In this document: positions 36,314-47,432 of the stretch, in pieces
Position numbering within the stretch: position 1 is the first letter of the stretch
Layout of the letters: each line of letters starts with the position of its first letter
Assembly: GCA_030268105.1 (NCBI GenBank)
Contig: BSDZ01000013.1
Span: 3,577,001-3,641,000 of the forward strand
Reading direction: 5' to 3'
Source of the DNA: Volvox africanus
Taxonomy: Eukaryota > Chlorophyta > Chlorophyceae > Chlamydomonadales > Volvocaceae
Length of the DNA: 64,000 nucleotides
Translations under genes and position numbers: made by a program
Notes under the pieces: model-generated
What the model was told of the DNA's origin: nothing
What the model saw: only the letters and a program-made list of their open reading frames with translations
The model's database searches: none

Positions 36314-39300
36314 CTAAGCTCCTACTGCACCAGGTCCAGACCAAGCCATTGCCTTCCCCGTGTTGTGCTTCAGCTTCTGCAGCGCATCTTCGAGCTCCCC
36401 AAGCTCCTCTAGCAGCTGAGCCTCCAGCGCGTCTACATGACGAGTGACCGCCGGGGAGGACGGGGAGCTGGATCGGGGGCCGGCGACCTGGCGGACACCA
36501 CCACCGCCAAGCGATGAGGGCATCGCCCGAGCATTTGCAGTTTTAGCCGTTGCGGCATTTGCTGTTGCAGGAATCCGCAGGTCTGTCCCATCATTGGCGG
36601 CGGTGGGAGCTCCGTGACTGGAGACTTTGCCGGTCTTGCTGCCTGGAAAGACCCCTGCAGTGCTGGCAGACCGGGTGGCCAGCTTCGTCATCACTGAAAC
36701 CTCGCCACGTGCAGTGCCGACCCCGGCCGTGCTAGAAGCTTTGTCGCGTGACAAGAATGCGCCGCGGAGGGAAAACGATGTGTGCATGGAGCCGGCTGGA
36801 GAGCCAGCCATTGCGCCTGCTTGCGGGTCAAACCTGACCGCCGTCGCCAGGACCCCAGCGGCACCGGTGGCAAGCTGCCTGACGGCTCCCCGCGAGGCAG
36901 TGCGACTATCTAAGCCACCAGCGCTAGCGACGATGCGGCCGTCCGGTGGTCCTCCATTCGGGCCGTGGGCTCCACCCAGGCTTAGATGTCCGCCGCGTGC
37001 AACTGGTGACGTTTCATATGGGCGCGCGGGTTGCGCCTGCTGCCGGACGACGTGGGGATGATGACGCACAACGGGGGAGCCCACCGGCTTGGCATTAACG
37101 GCAACGGCCGCAGCTGCAACGCCACGCGCCAGCGACTTTGTGGCCACCGCTGCGCCCCACATCTCCTGCTCGATGCGGTGGATGCTGGCGCGCATCTCCT
37201 CCAGCTGCTCAGACATGGCGTCGGTAGCGAAAGATGAATTGGCGTGCGCGTGATTAGCGGAAGCTAACAGCGCAGCCGCTGCTGTTGCCGTCACCGTCGA
37301 TGGCGATGGCGTCCCTAGCACCACAGCTCTGGCAGCGGCTTCCCTGTCGTCGGAACCTTGTAGCTGAGACCGCACATGCTCCAGCTTTTGGTTCAACATC
37401 GTCTCTTTCGACTTCTTCTTCACATGCAGGGCTAGTGTCGACAAAAGCGAGGAAAACACATAAAATGAGATTATAAGCTGTTCGCTTCGGTAGACTGAGC
37501 TTCAATCAAGTGCGTTAGTGCTCGCCTCAAAGGGTGAGCCGGCAGCAGCTCCAACGCGCCGTTCGCATGCAAAGAGCGGGCAGCAGCTTGGGAGTGCGCG
37601 ACGGGCAGTTCACAGTGAAGGCGAGACACAGTGAAGGCCCCAGTGATACAATTCGGGGTATCGGGGTATAATATTGAAATCGGGTGCGCCACGTGACCCG
37701 GCATGTTGTAAACTCCGCCAATCCAGAACACTTTACCCAAACAAATGAAACATGGCGCAAACAAAAGGAGCGATAGAACGGAATGATAGTACTGCGGAAT
37801 CGCTGCCACTATCACAGACACAAGCTCACCTAACTTGCCGGCCGTCGCTCCCTCTCCGCTGGTTGAGCGTCCGCCTTCGATCTCTCCAGCCTGAGATACC
37901 CCAGACGCACCGCCGCCAGAACTGGAGGCCTTGTAACTATTCGTCGCTACTCCGGTACTGGTAGATGTAGCGGCGCCGCTAGAGATTGCCCCATGGATTG
38001 TCAGCCCACCAATGCGGGAACTGCCCGCTACTGCATTGCCGCTCCCATCGGTACTGCCGCCACTGCTGCCACCCGGTATCGCACCTGGAGCCGCTGCGGC
38101 AGTCCCAAATGCGGCTGCCAGAGAGCCCCGGGCGCCCCCAGCGCGGCTGCCGGGTGCTACCGCGGCCACCGGGTGCCGTTGCTGCAGCATCGCACCGTTG
38201 ATGGCCAAGGCAGCGTCGATGCTGATGCCGCCGCCACCGTGCACACGAGCTGGGCTGCGGAGGTCTGGCGACAGAGGCGGGCTGAAACGGGATTGAGCGC
38301 GTAGATGTGACGGCGGCGTGGCGGCCGTCGGACGCGCCACGCCGTTGAACGTTTGCCCCGGTGCACCGGCTTTGGCACCGATCCCTCCACCACCACTGCT
38401 GCTGCCGCCCGTGGCAGCGGCAACTGCACCAGAGACGTCGTCGTTCATGGCAGTGAGCAGCCGCTCCATCTCACTCACCTGTAAGTTGGCGGTTGGTGGT
38501 TGTTTGATCAGCTGAAGGATGGTGCAATTTGAAACGGAAACTCTGAGTTGCTGGGTCAATCGGTGCCGCCAGGGGCTACGGATGCGCGATGTGGTAGAAT
38601 GTGGCGGCATTCCCAGCTGAAATGTTGCCAATTGAACAAAGATGTGTTGAGCTAATGTTATGCCTCGTTGCCTTGGCTAAAATATGCAGGCCGGGGATGA
38701 CCTCAGTCAGCTAGGACCCCGCTAAGTGGAGGGTTGACCACTCGCTTACGCTTTCCCCCAAGAGTTTGGAAATTGGACATTTGAAGCCTCACTGCCAGGA
38801 ATACGTAGTGCACATGAATACCATCATACCGCCCAACCCGCTGTACCCGCCGAATCTGTCTTCTGTCTAGCGAAGGGCTTCACCGATTAGCAGGCGCGCA
38901 CAAGGTCAAGCTCATCATCCGCGAAGACCCTTGCGAATACATGCACACACACATCCCTGCCACACACCCACCATCTGGTGCAAGTCACGGAAGGACGCCT
39001 TGCTGTTTGCAGGTGACGCCACAGCCAGCGGCACCGCCGATGCCAGCGGCATCGCTGCAACGGCGTGTGATGTTGGATATGTCGCCAATCTAGTTGCTAA
39101 GCTCGGTGAGGTCGGCACGGCTAGTTTGGTGGAGTGGACTACGGTGCTGCCATGCGCTGGTGCAGTAGGTGATGATGGTACGGATATGGGTGGCTGCGGC
39201 ATCGTCATGGAAGATTCGCGTGCGCGACGAGCAGAAGTCGGCCGCGGTGGCACTCCCGTCCCCATTTCAGGGGCAGCAATTGTTTTCAAGGCTCCGTCAG

Positions 39301-42300
39301 AGGCTTTACTGCCACCGGCACTGGCTCGCCTTAGCAAAGCTTCCGATGACAGGGGCCGCACGGGCTGCTGTTTTCTGTGCTGCAATTGATCGAGCTGTTC
39401 TTGCTGCTGCCGGTGATGCTGCAGCAGTTGTTCTTGCAGCTGCTGGAGCTGCTGTTGCAGCTGATGCAACTGGTGGTGATGCTTCTCCTGGTGCTGCTGT
39501 CGAAGCAATTGCTCCTGCTGCTTGCGCGCCTGCTCTAACTCACGCTCCAGCTGCTTAATTCGCTCATGCTGCTGCCGCTCCCGTTCCCCCTCAACCCCAT
39601 CTGCATGCTCGCGGAGAGCCCGTGGTTGACGGTACAGGTCCGGAACCTGTATCGGCCCGACGGGAGTGGACGACGAGGAAGTAGCACCGCCAGCGGAGCG
39701 GCTTAAGCTATTCGGACGTTGTGGACCACTCCTGGGTGCTTGTGCTATGGAAGAAGAAGTCGGGCCGGGCGAGAAGGCACCGCCGCCGCTGGTGATCGGG
39801 GTTTGACTGGTTCGGGAGATGCTGCTGTGCGGCCCGTTGCCACTTCCTCCGCCAGAGGACGTTTTGTCTCTACCGCTGGTGGGCAACAGGACCGTGCCAG
39901 ACGTAAGTTTGCGGCATTCCAAGCGAAGGTCATCAAGTATTGAGACACATCACAAGTCTCATACATTTTCTCTCTAAACCTTTCTGTTACTAATCTCAAA
40001 CTCTAAGTGGATCTGTATCATAACGTTGTCTAAGGATTACGTAAAGGGAACTATTGACACGAATCTTGGCTGCAAACCTCGAGACGTAATGCGAGCCCTT
40101 CACGCTCGTTGGGACCCATGGCTTTGCGGCAAGTTGCAGCTAAGAATGATGACCCGAACAACCCGCGGGGCAGACAAGCATGCATTGAAGTGCCCACAGT
40201 TTGACTGCGCTGTCAGACGAAACAAAAACTGCCACAATACCTCAAACTTTCGTACTATCGTCCCTCATGGCGTACCGTGTCGGGGGGCCCATGCCGCTAT
40301 CAACAGGGTTGCCGCTGCGCATGCCTGGGGATCCTGCATGGAACACAAACATGGCATTTACACATAGCAAGACATGTCGAGCAAGGAGAACCGAGAAGGG
40401 GATGTTGCCACCTCCCCTTCGGCCATGGGAGGTGTCCGAAGGGGCACCATTAGACATACCGATTGCTAGCTACCAGTCCCGCCGTGGCGAGTTTGTGTAT
40501 ACATTGGGCCTTGTACCACAGTAGCGGATATACTCACGCCACGTGTTTACGGGATACGACCTCAAGACATATCAGGGCTGGAACGTAATCGCGCAAGAAG
40601 AAGAAAAACTTGACAGGAGTGGATTGAGCGCAGCTGTAAGGGCCTCCGGGACTCAGGTCGTAACCCACACCTGCATACCTACCCGTAGGGAATGTGCACG
40701 TCGTTCCCAACGGTATTCTCTTTGTCAGACCCTGCAATCTTCGCCGCCACACAACAGCTACTGGCAAAAAAGCATGCCGTTATAACTTGATCCGGACACG
40801 CCCGAATATGGGATACAAAGGAGTGGACCGGCCTGGTCAACCCGTCCGTTAGGCAAACGCTTCACTGCGCACTTAATGACCTACCATACCGCCCCAGGTG
40901 CGTGGACGCAGGGTTCATCATGTCAGCAGCCCCCTTGTCCAGCTGCCGTGGACTCCGAACTCCGCTGTCACCTCCGCTGCCACCTCCGCCACTCGAAACC
41001 GCCGCTCGGCGCCATCCCTCTAGCGCGCGTGCTGCCTGCCGCCGCTCCCTCCGCAGCTCAAATTTTTGTTGCAGGAAGGACAGCAGCGCCTGCAGGCCTT
41101 TCGCGGCGCGCTCTGGGCTGCTGGCAGTGGCCACGGCCGCTGGTGAGCCCCAGGAGCTGCTGGCCACGGACAGGCCTTGTGGCCGGAGCGGTGAGCCGCC
41201 CGCGTTCTCAACACCGCCTCCATCGCCCCGCCTGGCTAACACAGACCGCTGACCATCCTGAGATAGCGGCCGCGGTGATGTAGGTTGCGAACGCGTCGCC
41301 TGACGGGGCAGCAATAAGTCAGGCGTCAAGCCAGGGCTGCTACCCCTGCCGCTGATGCCTTCAGCGGACGGCCAAAGCGGTCCCGATGGTACGATGAAAT
41401 TGTGCAACATGTTGGCGCGCGGAACGGATGCCACCCGCAATGGCTGCATCGGCGACGCCAGAAAAGGGGATGACGGCGCCGCCGAGCCGCCAGGGGCCAG
41501 AACCCTAGGAGAAAACAGGACCGTCAGCGGTGACTCCAACGGAAGGCCTCGCGCCGTCACCGCCGCCGCCGGCAGGCTGGTGCCCGTCAACGTTCGTGTT
41601 TGATTAGACGCTGTCTCCGCCACGTTGCTCCGCAGCAGCGACTCCACCATCCGAACAGAGCTCCCGGCTTCTGGATGCTGGCTTGAAGGCGACTGCCATC
41701 GCCGCGTCATCTCGGTATTGTCAGCCAAGCCTAGGCTCCCAGATTCGTTTAGCATTATTTCGCCCTCTGTGTCGCTATTCACCATACGTTCAGAACATGT
41801 GGCAGGATCCCACGGCGCAGAGACGACAGGAGCGGTGCTATCACCAGCCCCATCGGCGATAGCATCTTCCAAAAGCTGTGTTTGTAACCGCTGCGCTGCA
41901 GCCGCGTGGTTAAGCAATGACTCAGTGATGACGCTTTCGACCTGCGGCAGCTGCGCTTGTTGCTGCAGGTTCCGTGGATGCACACTACTTGGACGCACCG
42001 GGCGGTAGGCCGCTGGCACTGACACCGCAGATGTCGAGCGGACCCGGCTGATGGGCATGGGCATGGGAAGGAGAGACGGAGAGGGTGGCGCACGGCTTAA
42101 GCCACCGTTGGTACCAACCGGCTGCAGCAAACCGGCCGAGGGTAGCCCCGGCGTGCGGAGACTGATTGGATGTGAGCTCGGCCTGGACGTCCACCATGTT
42201 GACCCCGCAGTTACTGCTGTCGCAGGGGCACCGGCAGCTGATGCCGACATTGGAGCTATCCGTGGTGCGGGCTGCGGCAACGGCATGCTTATAGAGCGTG

Positions 42301-42983
42301 GCGCAGACCGAGGCCGTGCAACAAAGGCGGCGGGAGCGGCGATAGCAGCGACACCAAGGGCCGCTTGTCTCGGCGCGGCGGTGACAGTGGGAGAAAGAGA
42401 AGGCAATCCCACGTGTACTTCTGGGTTCAGAGACCCGACCGACTGCGGACGCGCACCTCGATAACTACTACTGTTGCCACCGTGACCCATCCATCGCGTG
42501 CTTCCCTCGCCACCGCCTCCTCCCCCGTAGCTGCCACCAACGCGGCGTTCATAATACCGACCTCTTGAAACTCCGCCGGAAGCGTCGCCGCCACTACCAC
42601 CACTTCCGCCACGGCTAGACGGTAACTGGGTCTTCCATGCAGGCGTTGATGAGGTGGCTGAGAAGGTGCCACCAATATTGCTTTCCACGCCTCGTAAAAT
42701 GTTGTCAAAAGAACTGAAATTTGAACCCGAAGCCCACCTAGGAAACCCTGACGAGGCTCCGCGCGTGGCTCCCCTAGATCCTGCACTTTCCATCCTGGCC
42801 CCTTCGCCGCCGCTGCTACTGGCACGCGCCTTGGTTGCCCAGGTTGCGTCGCGGGCAGTGCCGCTGCCACCAGAGCTTCCCGCTGCCCCTGCGGCTGCAG
42901 GTCTCGGGGACATATACCGCCTGCCAACGGACTGAGGTCGATGGATACTCAAAGGCTCCACGGAAGCGGGCCGTTGCCGTTGA

Positions 42984-43016
<33 letters not shown>

Positions 43017-44149
43017 TGACGGTGTTGAAGAAGCTGATGCCTTCGTGACTGTGACAGAGCTTGCACATGCTGCACCAGTGACGGCGACATGGGCCGACGG
43101 GCTTGCTCCAGAGGAACGTCGCCATTCAGCGAGGCGCCCTCAGCTGACCATCGTGAACCCTGTGTCGGGCGGGCCCGGCCTTGAGCCGCCTTAGTGGCAG
43201 CCACCTTGGGCCCCGGCGACGCTGGTTTGCCTCCTTGCAACCTGGCCAGCGGATCCGGAGAAGGAGAGCCCTATAAAGGGGGCGTGGTCGTCAGGGTGGA
43301 GTGTTGGTGTTACGGCGCATCAAAGTCGAGAAAGCTACTCTAAAAGAACATTGGGGGTTGCAGTGAAGACGGAGGGAAGGAAGGGCCTATGGGCATCTGG
43401 TTGGCGATGCTGGCGCCCTGTAGATCGCAGCAGTTGGATTCCGACGCACCTTCCATAGACGACAACGTAGGAGGTAGGTACAGACGACTTGGGGAAGAAG
43501 GAATCGAGAAAATGCTTACCTTCAAGGTTGAAGAATTGCTACGATGCGAGACTTGTGGCGGATCAGCATGGTGGGTCGGGCGCTGTACGATAGAGGCCGA
43601 GAGACCCGCTGCCGCTGCTGTCCCCCCTGCTATTCCTGCTCGTGCGGGAGTGGACATGGTGCCAGTAAAGTGCAGAGCACGGGGCGACAGGCTGCGGTTA
43701 GGTGGGGACGCCGGGCGGTCCGTAGCCGACCGGGTCCCTGGGGATGACGCGCGACCCAGGCCCCGCAAGATTTCGTTGAGGATTATGGGCCGAGGGATAT
43801 GTTCTTGAATGGAGGCGGCTGTGGCCGCTGCCGAACGAGACGCAAAGTGCTGTCCTGCTGGTGGTGGCGGTTGCGACAGCGAATCGACGAGGCGTTGCTT
43901 GGCACGGAGTTCTGAGCGACGAGTTGCATGTGCATCTGCTGATATCTTATGCTCCAGTTTTTCCAAGGCAAGTCGTATTTCGCGGGACTGCTGCGCCTGC
44001 TGCATCGGCGGCATTTTGGTCGAGTCTAGCTGGGGATGAGGTGCCTCCATGTCAACATCTGTTGTTTCCTGTGGGAACTCAATCGGACAATCCAGGCTCC
44101 CGTTCGTAAATACTTGTTGGGCGGAGCGCTGTTGGGGTAGGTCCGCCAT
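36314..44149 (-). CDS. ~1,893-aa disordered, Gln-rich coiled-coil protein (5 exons)
   Basis: Exons on the minus strand: 44149-43520, 43270-40890, 39875-38972, 38478-37830 and 37431-36314. Phases 0, 2, 0 and 1 match at every junction, total 5,682 nt. The protein starts MADLPQQRSAQQVF and has a short helix (LALEKLEHKISADAHATRRS). A long Pro/Ser/Gly/Ala-rich disordered part includes poly-Gln at plus-strand 42986-43013 and ends in a basic helix (LLSFLQQKFELRRERRQAAR, EGWRRA) reminiscent of centrin-binding or IQ-like helices. Exon 3 encodes a Gln/His/Leu coiled coil (IKQLERELEQARKQQEQLL) of about 70 residues. Exon 5 has two more coiled coils (MLNQKLEHVRSQLQ; LLEELGELEDALQKLKHN). I do not recognise the family; a cytoskeletal, basal-body or scaffold role is only a guess. 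Intron 2 contains a 785-bp repeat element. The gene shares a 352-bp promoter interval with the divergent gene starting at 44502. Confidence 0.75.
40014..40798 (+). mobile_element. Repeat element copy A, inside an intron
   Basis: This is a ~785-bp sequence nearly identical to 45468-46245, in the same orientation. Both begin TGTATCATAACGTTGTC and end CTTGATCCGGACA. The TG...CA ends are like those of LTRs, but no target-site duplication, terminal inverted repeat or coding capacity is seen. Copies differ by substitutions and by a replaced segment around 40410-40475. It sits in intron 2 of the coiled-coil gene (39876-40889), leaving only about 230 nt of other intron. It carries TGTAA near 40636. 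A solo LTR or a non-autonomous element are the best explanations. Confidence 0.75.
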
Positions 44150-44501
44150 GACCCAAAGAGTTTAGCACTACGGAATGTTTCGGTCAGAATTCCAGGAAAC
44201 CATCCAATTTGGCAGTAATATCAAGAGGAAAAAGGATAGTTGTAAGAACCACTAGTCAACAAGTCAAAGGTGGGCGAAAGGGGTTGCAGGGATACGGAGT
44301 ACAAGTACACGCTAAGGCATTTGTTCGATAGGGCTTAAGGAAGCCATTGCATAAAGCGAAGTGGCTTTCTTTACTGATCTGTTTACGAATGCGTTTCGTC
44401 GTACTAAAGCCGCCATGGATAACAACTCACTTTAAAAAATAAAGCTTATCAAGTGTCCTAAAGACTTTCTTGAAGTTGATTGAGAAAATCGGAGGGCTAA
44501 T
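44150..44501. promoter_or_regulatory. Shared intergenic interval of two divergent genes
   Basis: The start codons at 44149 (minus) and 44502 (plus) face away from each other across 352 bp, so both promoters and 5' UTRs must lie here. No TATA box or other known site stands out. Confidence 0.4.
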
Positions 44502-45460
44502 ATGGCCATGATCTTTTCTCCTTCCCCAACACGCTGTTTGGGATCCACACAACGACATGAACTACGACTAGGACAGCAACCGACGCATGATACGGTTCCT
44601 TGGAGATTTTGGTTGTCCTCGCAACGGTGCGATGGAAGCTGGAGGCGACGTGTATTGCGTTCAGTCAACCTTACCCCCGCCAACGATCACATACGCAGGG
44701 AAGCGACGCGACAATGCCATCTGATAAGTCCATTTACCAGGATTCCTGTCCGTCAGAAGTGGATCTTGCTTGCGGGGGCTATGGATGCCATGCCGACATG
44801 GACACTTGACCAAATTGCCGGCCTGGTGTTTGGGGTAAGAGGCGTGATACCTCTGCTAAACCGCTTCGTGTGAGTCCAGCCTTACCCGCGCAGGAGGGCT
44901 CGGTGGCTGCGGGTCCTGTGGACAAGTATCTACGTGCCAGGCTGGCAGCTAGTAGCAACCATTTATATACCTAAGCTGCTTGGTCGCCTCCCGATTCCCT
45001 ACGTATTTTCATTCTTTCCAGCCCCGATACGCGCACGCGCCCACCCACAACCATACACACGTATCCAGTTACCTTGCAGCCCTGGCAAGTGGAATTTGCC
45101 GGTTCAGGGATGTAAGCGACCCCTCCCCCCTCACGTTACCCTCGTCCTCTCTCCTCTATACCCCTTACTTCGTCCCCGTCCCCACGATCCTTTCCTGTTC
45201 CTCCACACCACCTCTTCCTCAATCCTTTACCCTATCCTTCACCTAGTCCTGGATGAACTGTCTCGTCCGCCCTCACTGCCAATCCCTCAACCATTTATCA
45301 GGCTGTAATGATTGCTGCCATCCTCAGCGCTCGCCAAGTGGATGTCATGGTGGCCAAGGCGCAGAGACGGCAGCTGGGTCTGTGTGAGGAGTGTGGTGGC
45401 GTGTTTGAGCCGGGGAACTGCAAGCAGCAGAACTGCCCGGCCAAGCGAAAAATCTCATAG
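44502..45460 (+). CDS. 187-aa Cys-motif protein, 4 exons, possibly plastid-targeted
   Basis: Exons 44502-44834, 44894-44933, 45080-45111 and 45302-45460 join in phases 0, 1 and 0 and total 564 nt. The N-terminal ~90 residues are rich in Arg, Ser and Thr with few acids, as in a transit peptide. Then come WILLAGAMDAMPTWTLDQIA and, across introns, DKYLPLASGICRFRD and AVMIAAILSARQVDVMVAKA. The C-terminus has two Cys pairs, LCEECGGVFEPGNCKQQNC, a likely metal-binding knuckle. I do not recognise the family. The second donor (CTAC|GTGCCA) is poor, so the 40-nt and 32-nt exons are tentative; the last exon is strong. The stop is followed after 7 nt by repeat element copy B, which would form the 3' UTR. 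Confidence 0.6.
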
Positions 45461-45467
45461 GTGGCTC

Positions 45468-46245
45468 TGTATCATAACGTTGTCTAAGGATTACGTAAAG
45501 GGAACTATTGACACGAATCTTGGCTGCAATCCTCGAGACGTAATGCGAGCCCTTCACGCTCGTTGGGACCCATGGCTTTGCGGCAAGTTGCAGCTAAGAA
45601 TGATGACCCGAACAACCCGCGGGGCAGACAAGCATGCATTGAAGGGGCCCACAGTTTGACTGTGCTGTCAGACGAAACAAAAACTGCCACAATACCTCAC
45701 ACTTCCGTACTATCGTCCCTCATGGCGTACCGTGTCGGAGGGCCCATGCCGCTATCAACAGGGTTGCCGCTGCGCATGCCTGGGGATCCTGCATGGAACA
45801 TAAGCATGGCATTTACACATAGCAAGACATGTCGAGCAAGGAGAACCAAGAAGGGGATGTTGCCACCAGGAAGGGTATGGCCAATGGTTCATGGGCGGTC
45901 CCCGAACGGGCACCAGCTACCAGTCCCGCCGTGGCGAGTTTGTGTATACATCGGGCCTTGTACCACAGTAGCGGATGTACTCACGCCACGTGTTTACGAG
46001 ATACGACCTCAAGACATATCAGGGCTGGAACGTAATGGCGCAAGAAGAAGAAAAACTTGACAGGAGAGGATTGAACGCAGCTGTAAGGGCCTCCGGGACT
46101 CAGGTCGTAACCCACACCTGCATACCTACCCGTAGGGAATGTGCACGTCGTTCGCACCAGTATTCTCTTTGTCAGACCCTGCAATCTTCGCCGCCACACA
46201 ACAGCTACTGGCAAAAAAGCATGCCGTTATAACTTGATCCGGACA
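45468..46245 (+). mobile_element. Repeat element copy B, immediately downstream of a stop codon
   Basis: This is the second copy (778 bp) of the element at 40014-40798, same orientation. It starts 8 nt after the TAG of the Cys-motif gene. The five to seven bases before the TG end are similar in both copies (GTGGATC and GTGGCTC), so the true left end may be slightly further out. It contains TGTAA at 46082-46086, and another TGTAA sits just beyond its right end at 46248-46252. Confidence 0.75.
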
Positions 46246-46577
46246 ATTGTAATTGACGTCTCAGCCCACCTGGACCGTGAGAGACGGCATTCTTCTTATG
46301 ATTCTACACCAACTCGGAGATTTCCAAAATGGATGGAAAGTTTTCTCGTAAACCACGGCGCTCCTAACATCACTGTCAAAGTCTGAAGCATGCGCAACAC
46401 AGTTTAGGTATCTAGACTGGTACGTAAATGCATTTTAACCGAGTGGGAGTCATCGTCAGCTTTGGTCTTCCCTAGAAGTTGTCGTGCATGCACTCGCTCT
46501 TACACCGGGACTTCATCAAAGTGGATCACAGTGCATGAAATCTGCGGAGGTTCCAGGGTCCACAGGCCAATAAAGCC

Positions 46578-46664
46578 AGCCAATAACATACCCAAACGAC
46601 AGCCAATAACATACCCAAACGACAGCCAATAACATACCCAAACGACAGCCAATAACATACCCAC
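46578..46664 (+). repeat. 23-bp tandem repeat, about four copies
   Basis: The unit is AGCCAATAACATACCCAAAC plus GAC, starting at 46578, 46601, 46624 and 46647; the last copy decays. The surrounding 46250-47290 shows no supported gene. Confidence 0.9.
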
Positions 46665-47290
46665 ACAGCACACAAACAGGAAAATTATGTCATGAACAAG
46701 CTATATTTCCGCACTGTCTATCCCAAATCCCGGGTAGGCACTGGTAGGCTTGCTCATCCAATCTCTTGGAATGCCGGGTAGGGGTTTACATAAACAGAGA
46801 AGAGGTTTGTTACCCCGATGCTACCCTTCGCTTACAACCGGGAAAGAAAGACCAAAGAGCAGCGGGCTGCCAGCGGACCTCGTAGGCTCTGCATCGCTAC
46901 AGAGGACGTCGACTGGCCCAAATGATCCCTGATTTATCGCGGCACTCGCCTCACACAGAAAAGGCACGTTATAACAATTCCTTTTTGCCACCAAGCGCTT
47001 CTCGGTGCTGCCCACCTTTTGACACACGCATGGACCGAACTGGCCTGAGCAACAATCAGCAGTCAGATCTCTTAACCTAAACCAGAGCAGACTTAAACCC
47101 CTCTAGGACATCACCGTACGCCGTACGATGGGTTGTACGACCGCGGCGGCGGCAGGAGGGAAAGGCAGAGCCTATCTGGGGTAGTCTGGAGGAGCGTTGG
47201 TAACACGAGCCAGAGCCTCATCGCGAACACCCATCACACACGTAAACACACACACTTTGGACGTGAGTCACAAACTCGCCCAAAGCCTAC

Positions 47291-47432
47291 CTGCAAATCG
47301 TTCTTGGTTCCGGGGCCCCCGAAGCGACCAGCCAGGAAATGCCCTAGGCGCTCAATATCAACTGATATGATGCCGAATACCAGGGCCAGCGGCACGAAGT
47401 TTGTTGTTCGGCCACCAGACACCGCCGCAAGC
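47291..47432 (-). CDS. Single supported minus-strand exon, unassigned
   Basis: The exon starts after TGTGTAG in phase 2 and ends GATTTGCAG|GTAGGC in phase 0. It encodes LAAVSGGRTTNFVPLALVFG followed by IISVDIERLGHFLAGRFGG. The hydrophobic segment FVPLALVFGIISVDI could be a short membrane helix. It may be a late exon of the minus-strand gene upstream (53232-49833) or belong to a separate gene; no joining exon with the right phase was settled. Confidence 0.5.

Noticed and set aside
45563..46060. 165-codon open frame inside repeat copy B
   Set aside because: The matching frame in copy A is broken by indels and replaced sequence, so it is not a conserved protein.
40014..46245. The two repeat copies as LTRs of one retrotransposon
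   Set aside because: The interval between them contains exons of two host genes, one of which splices in phase across copy A. There is no gag/pol and no matching target duplication at the outer ends.
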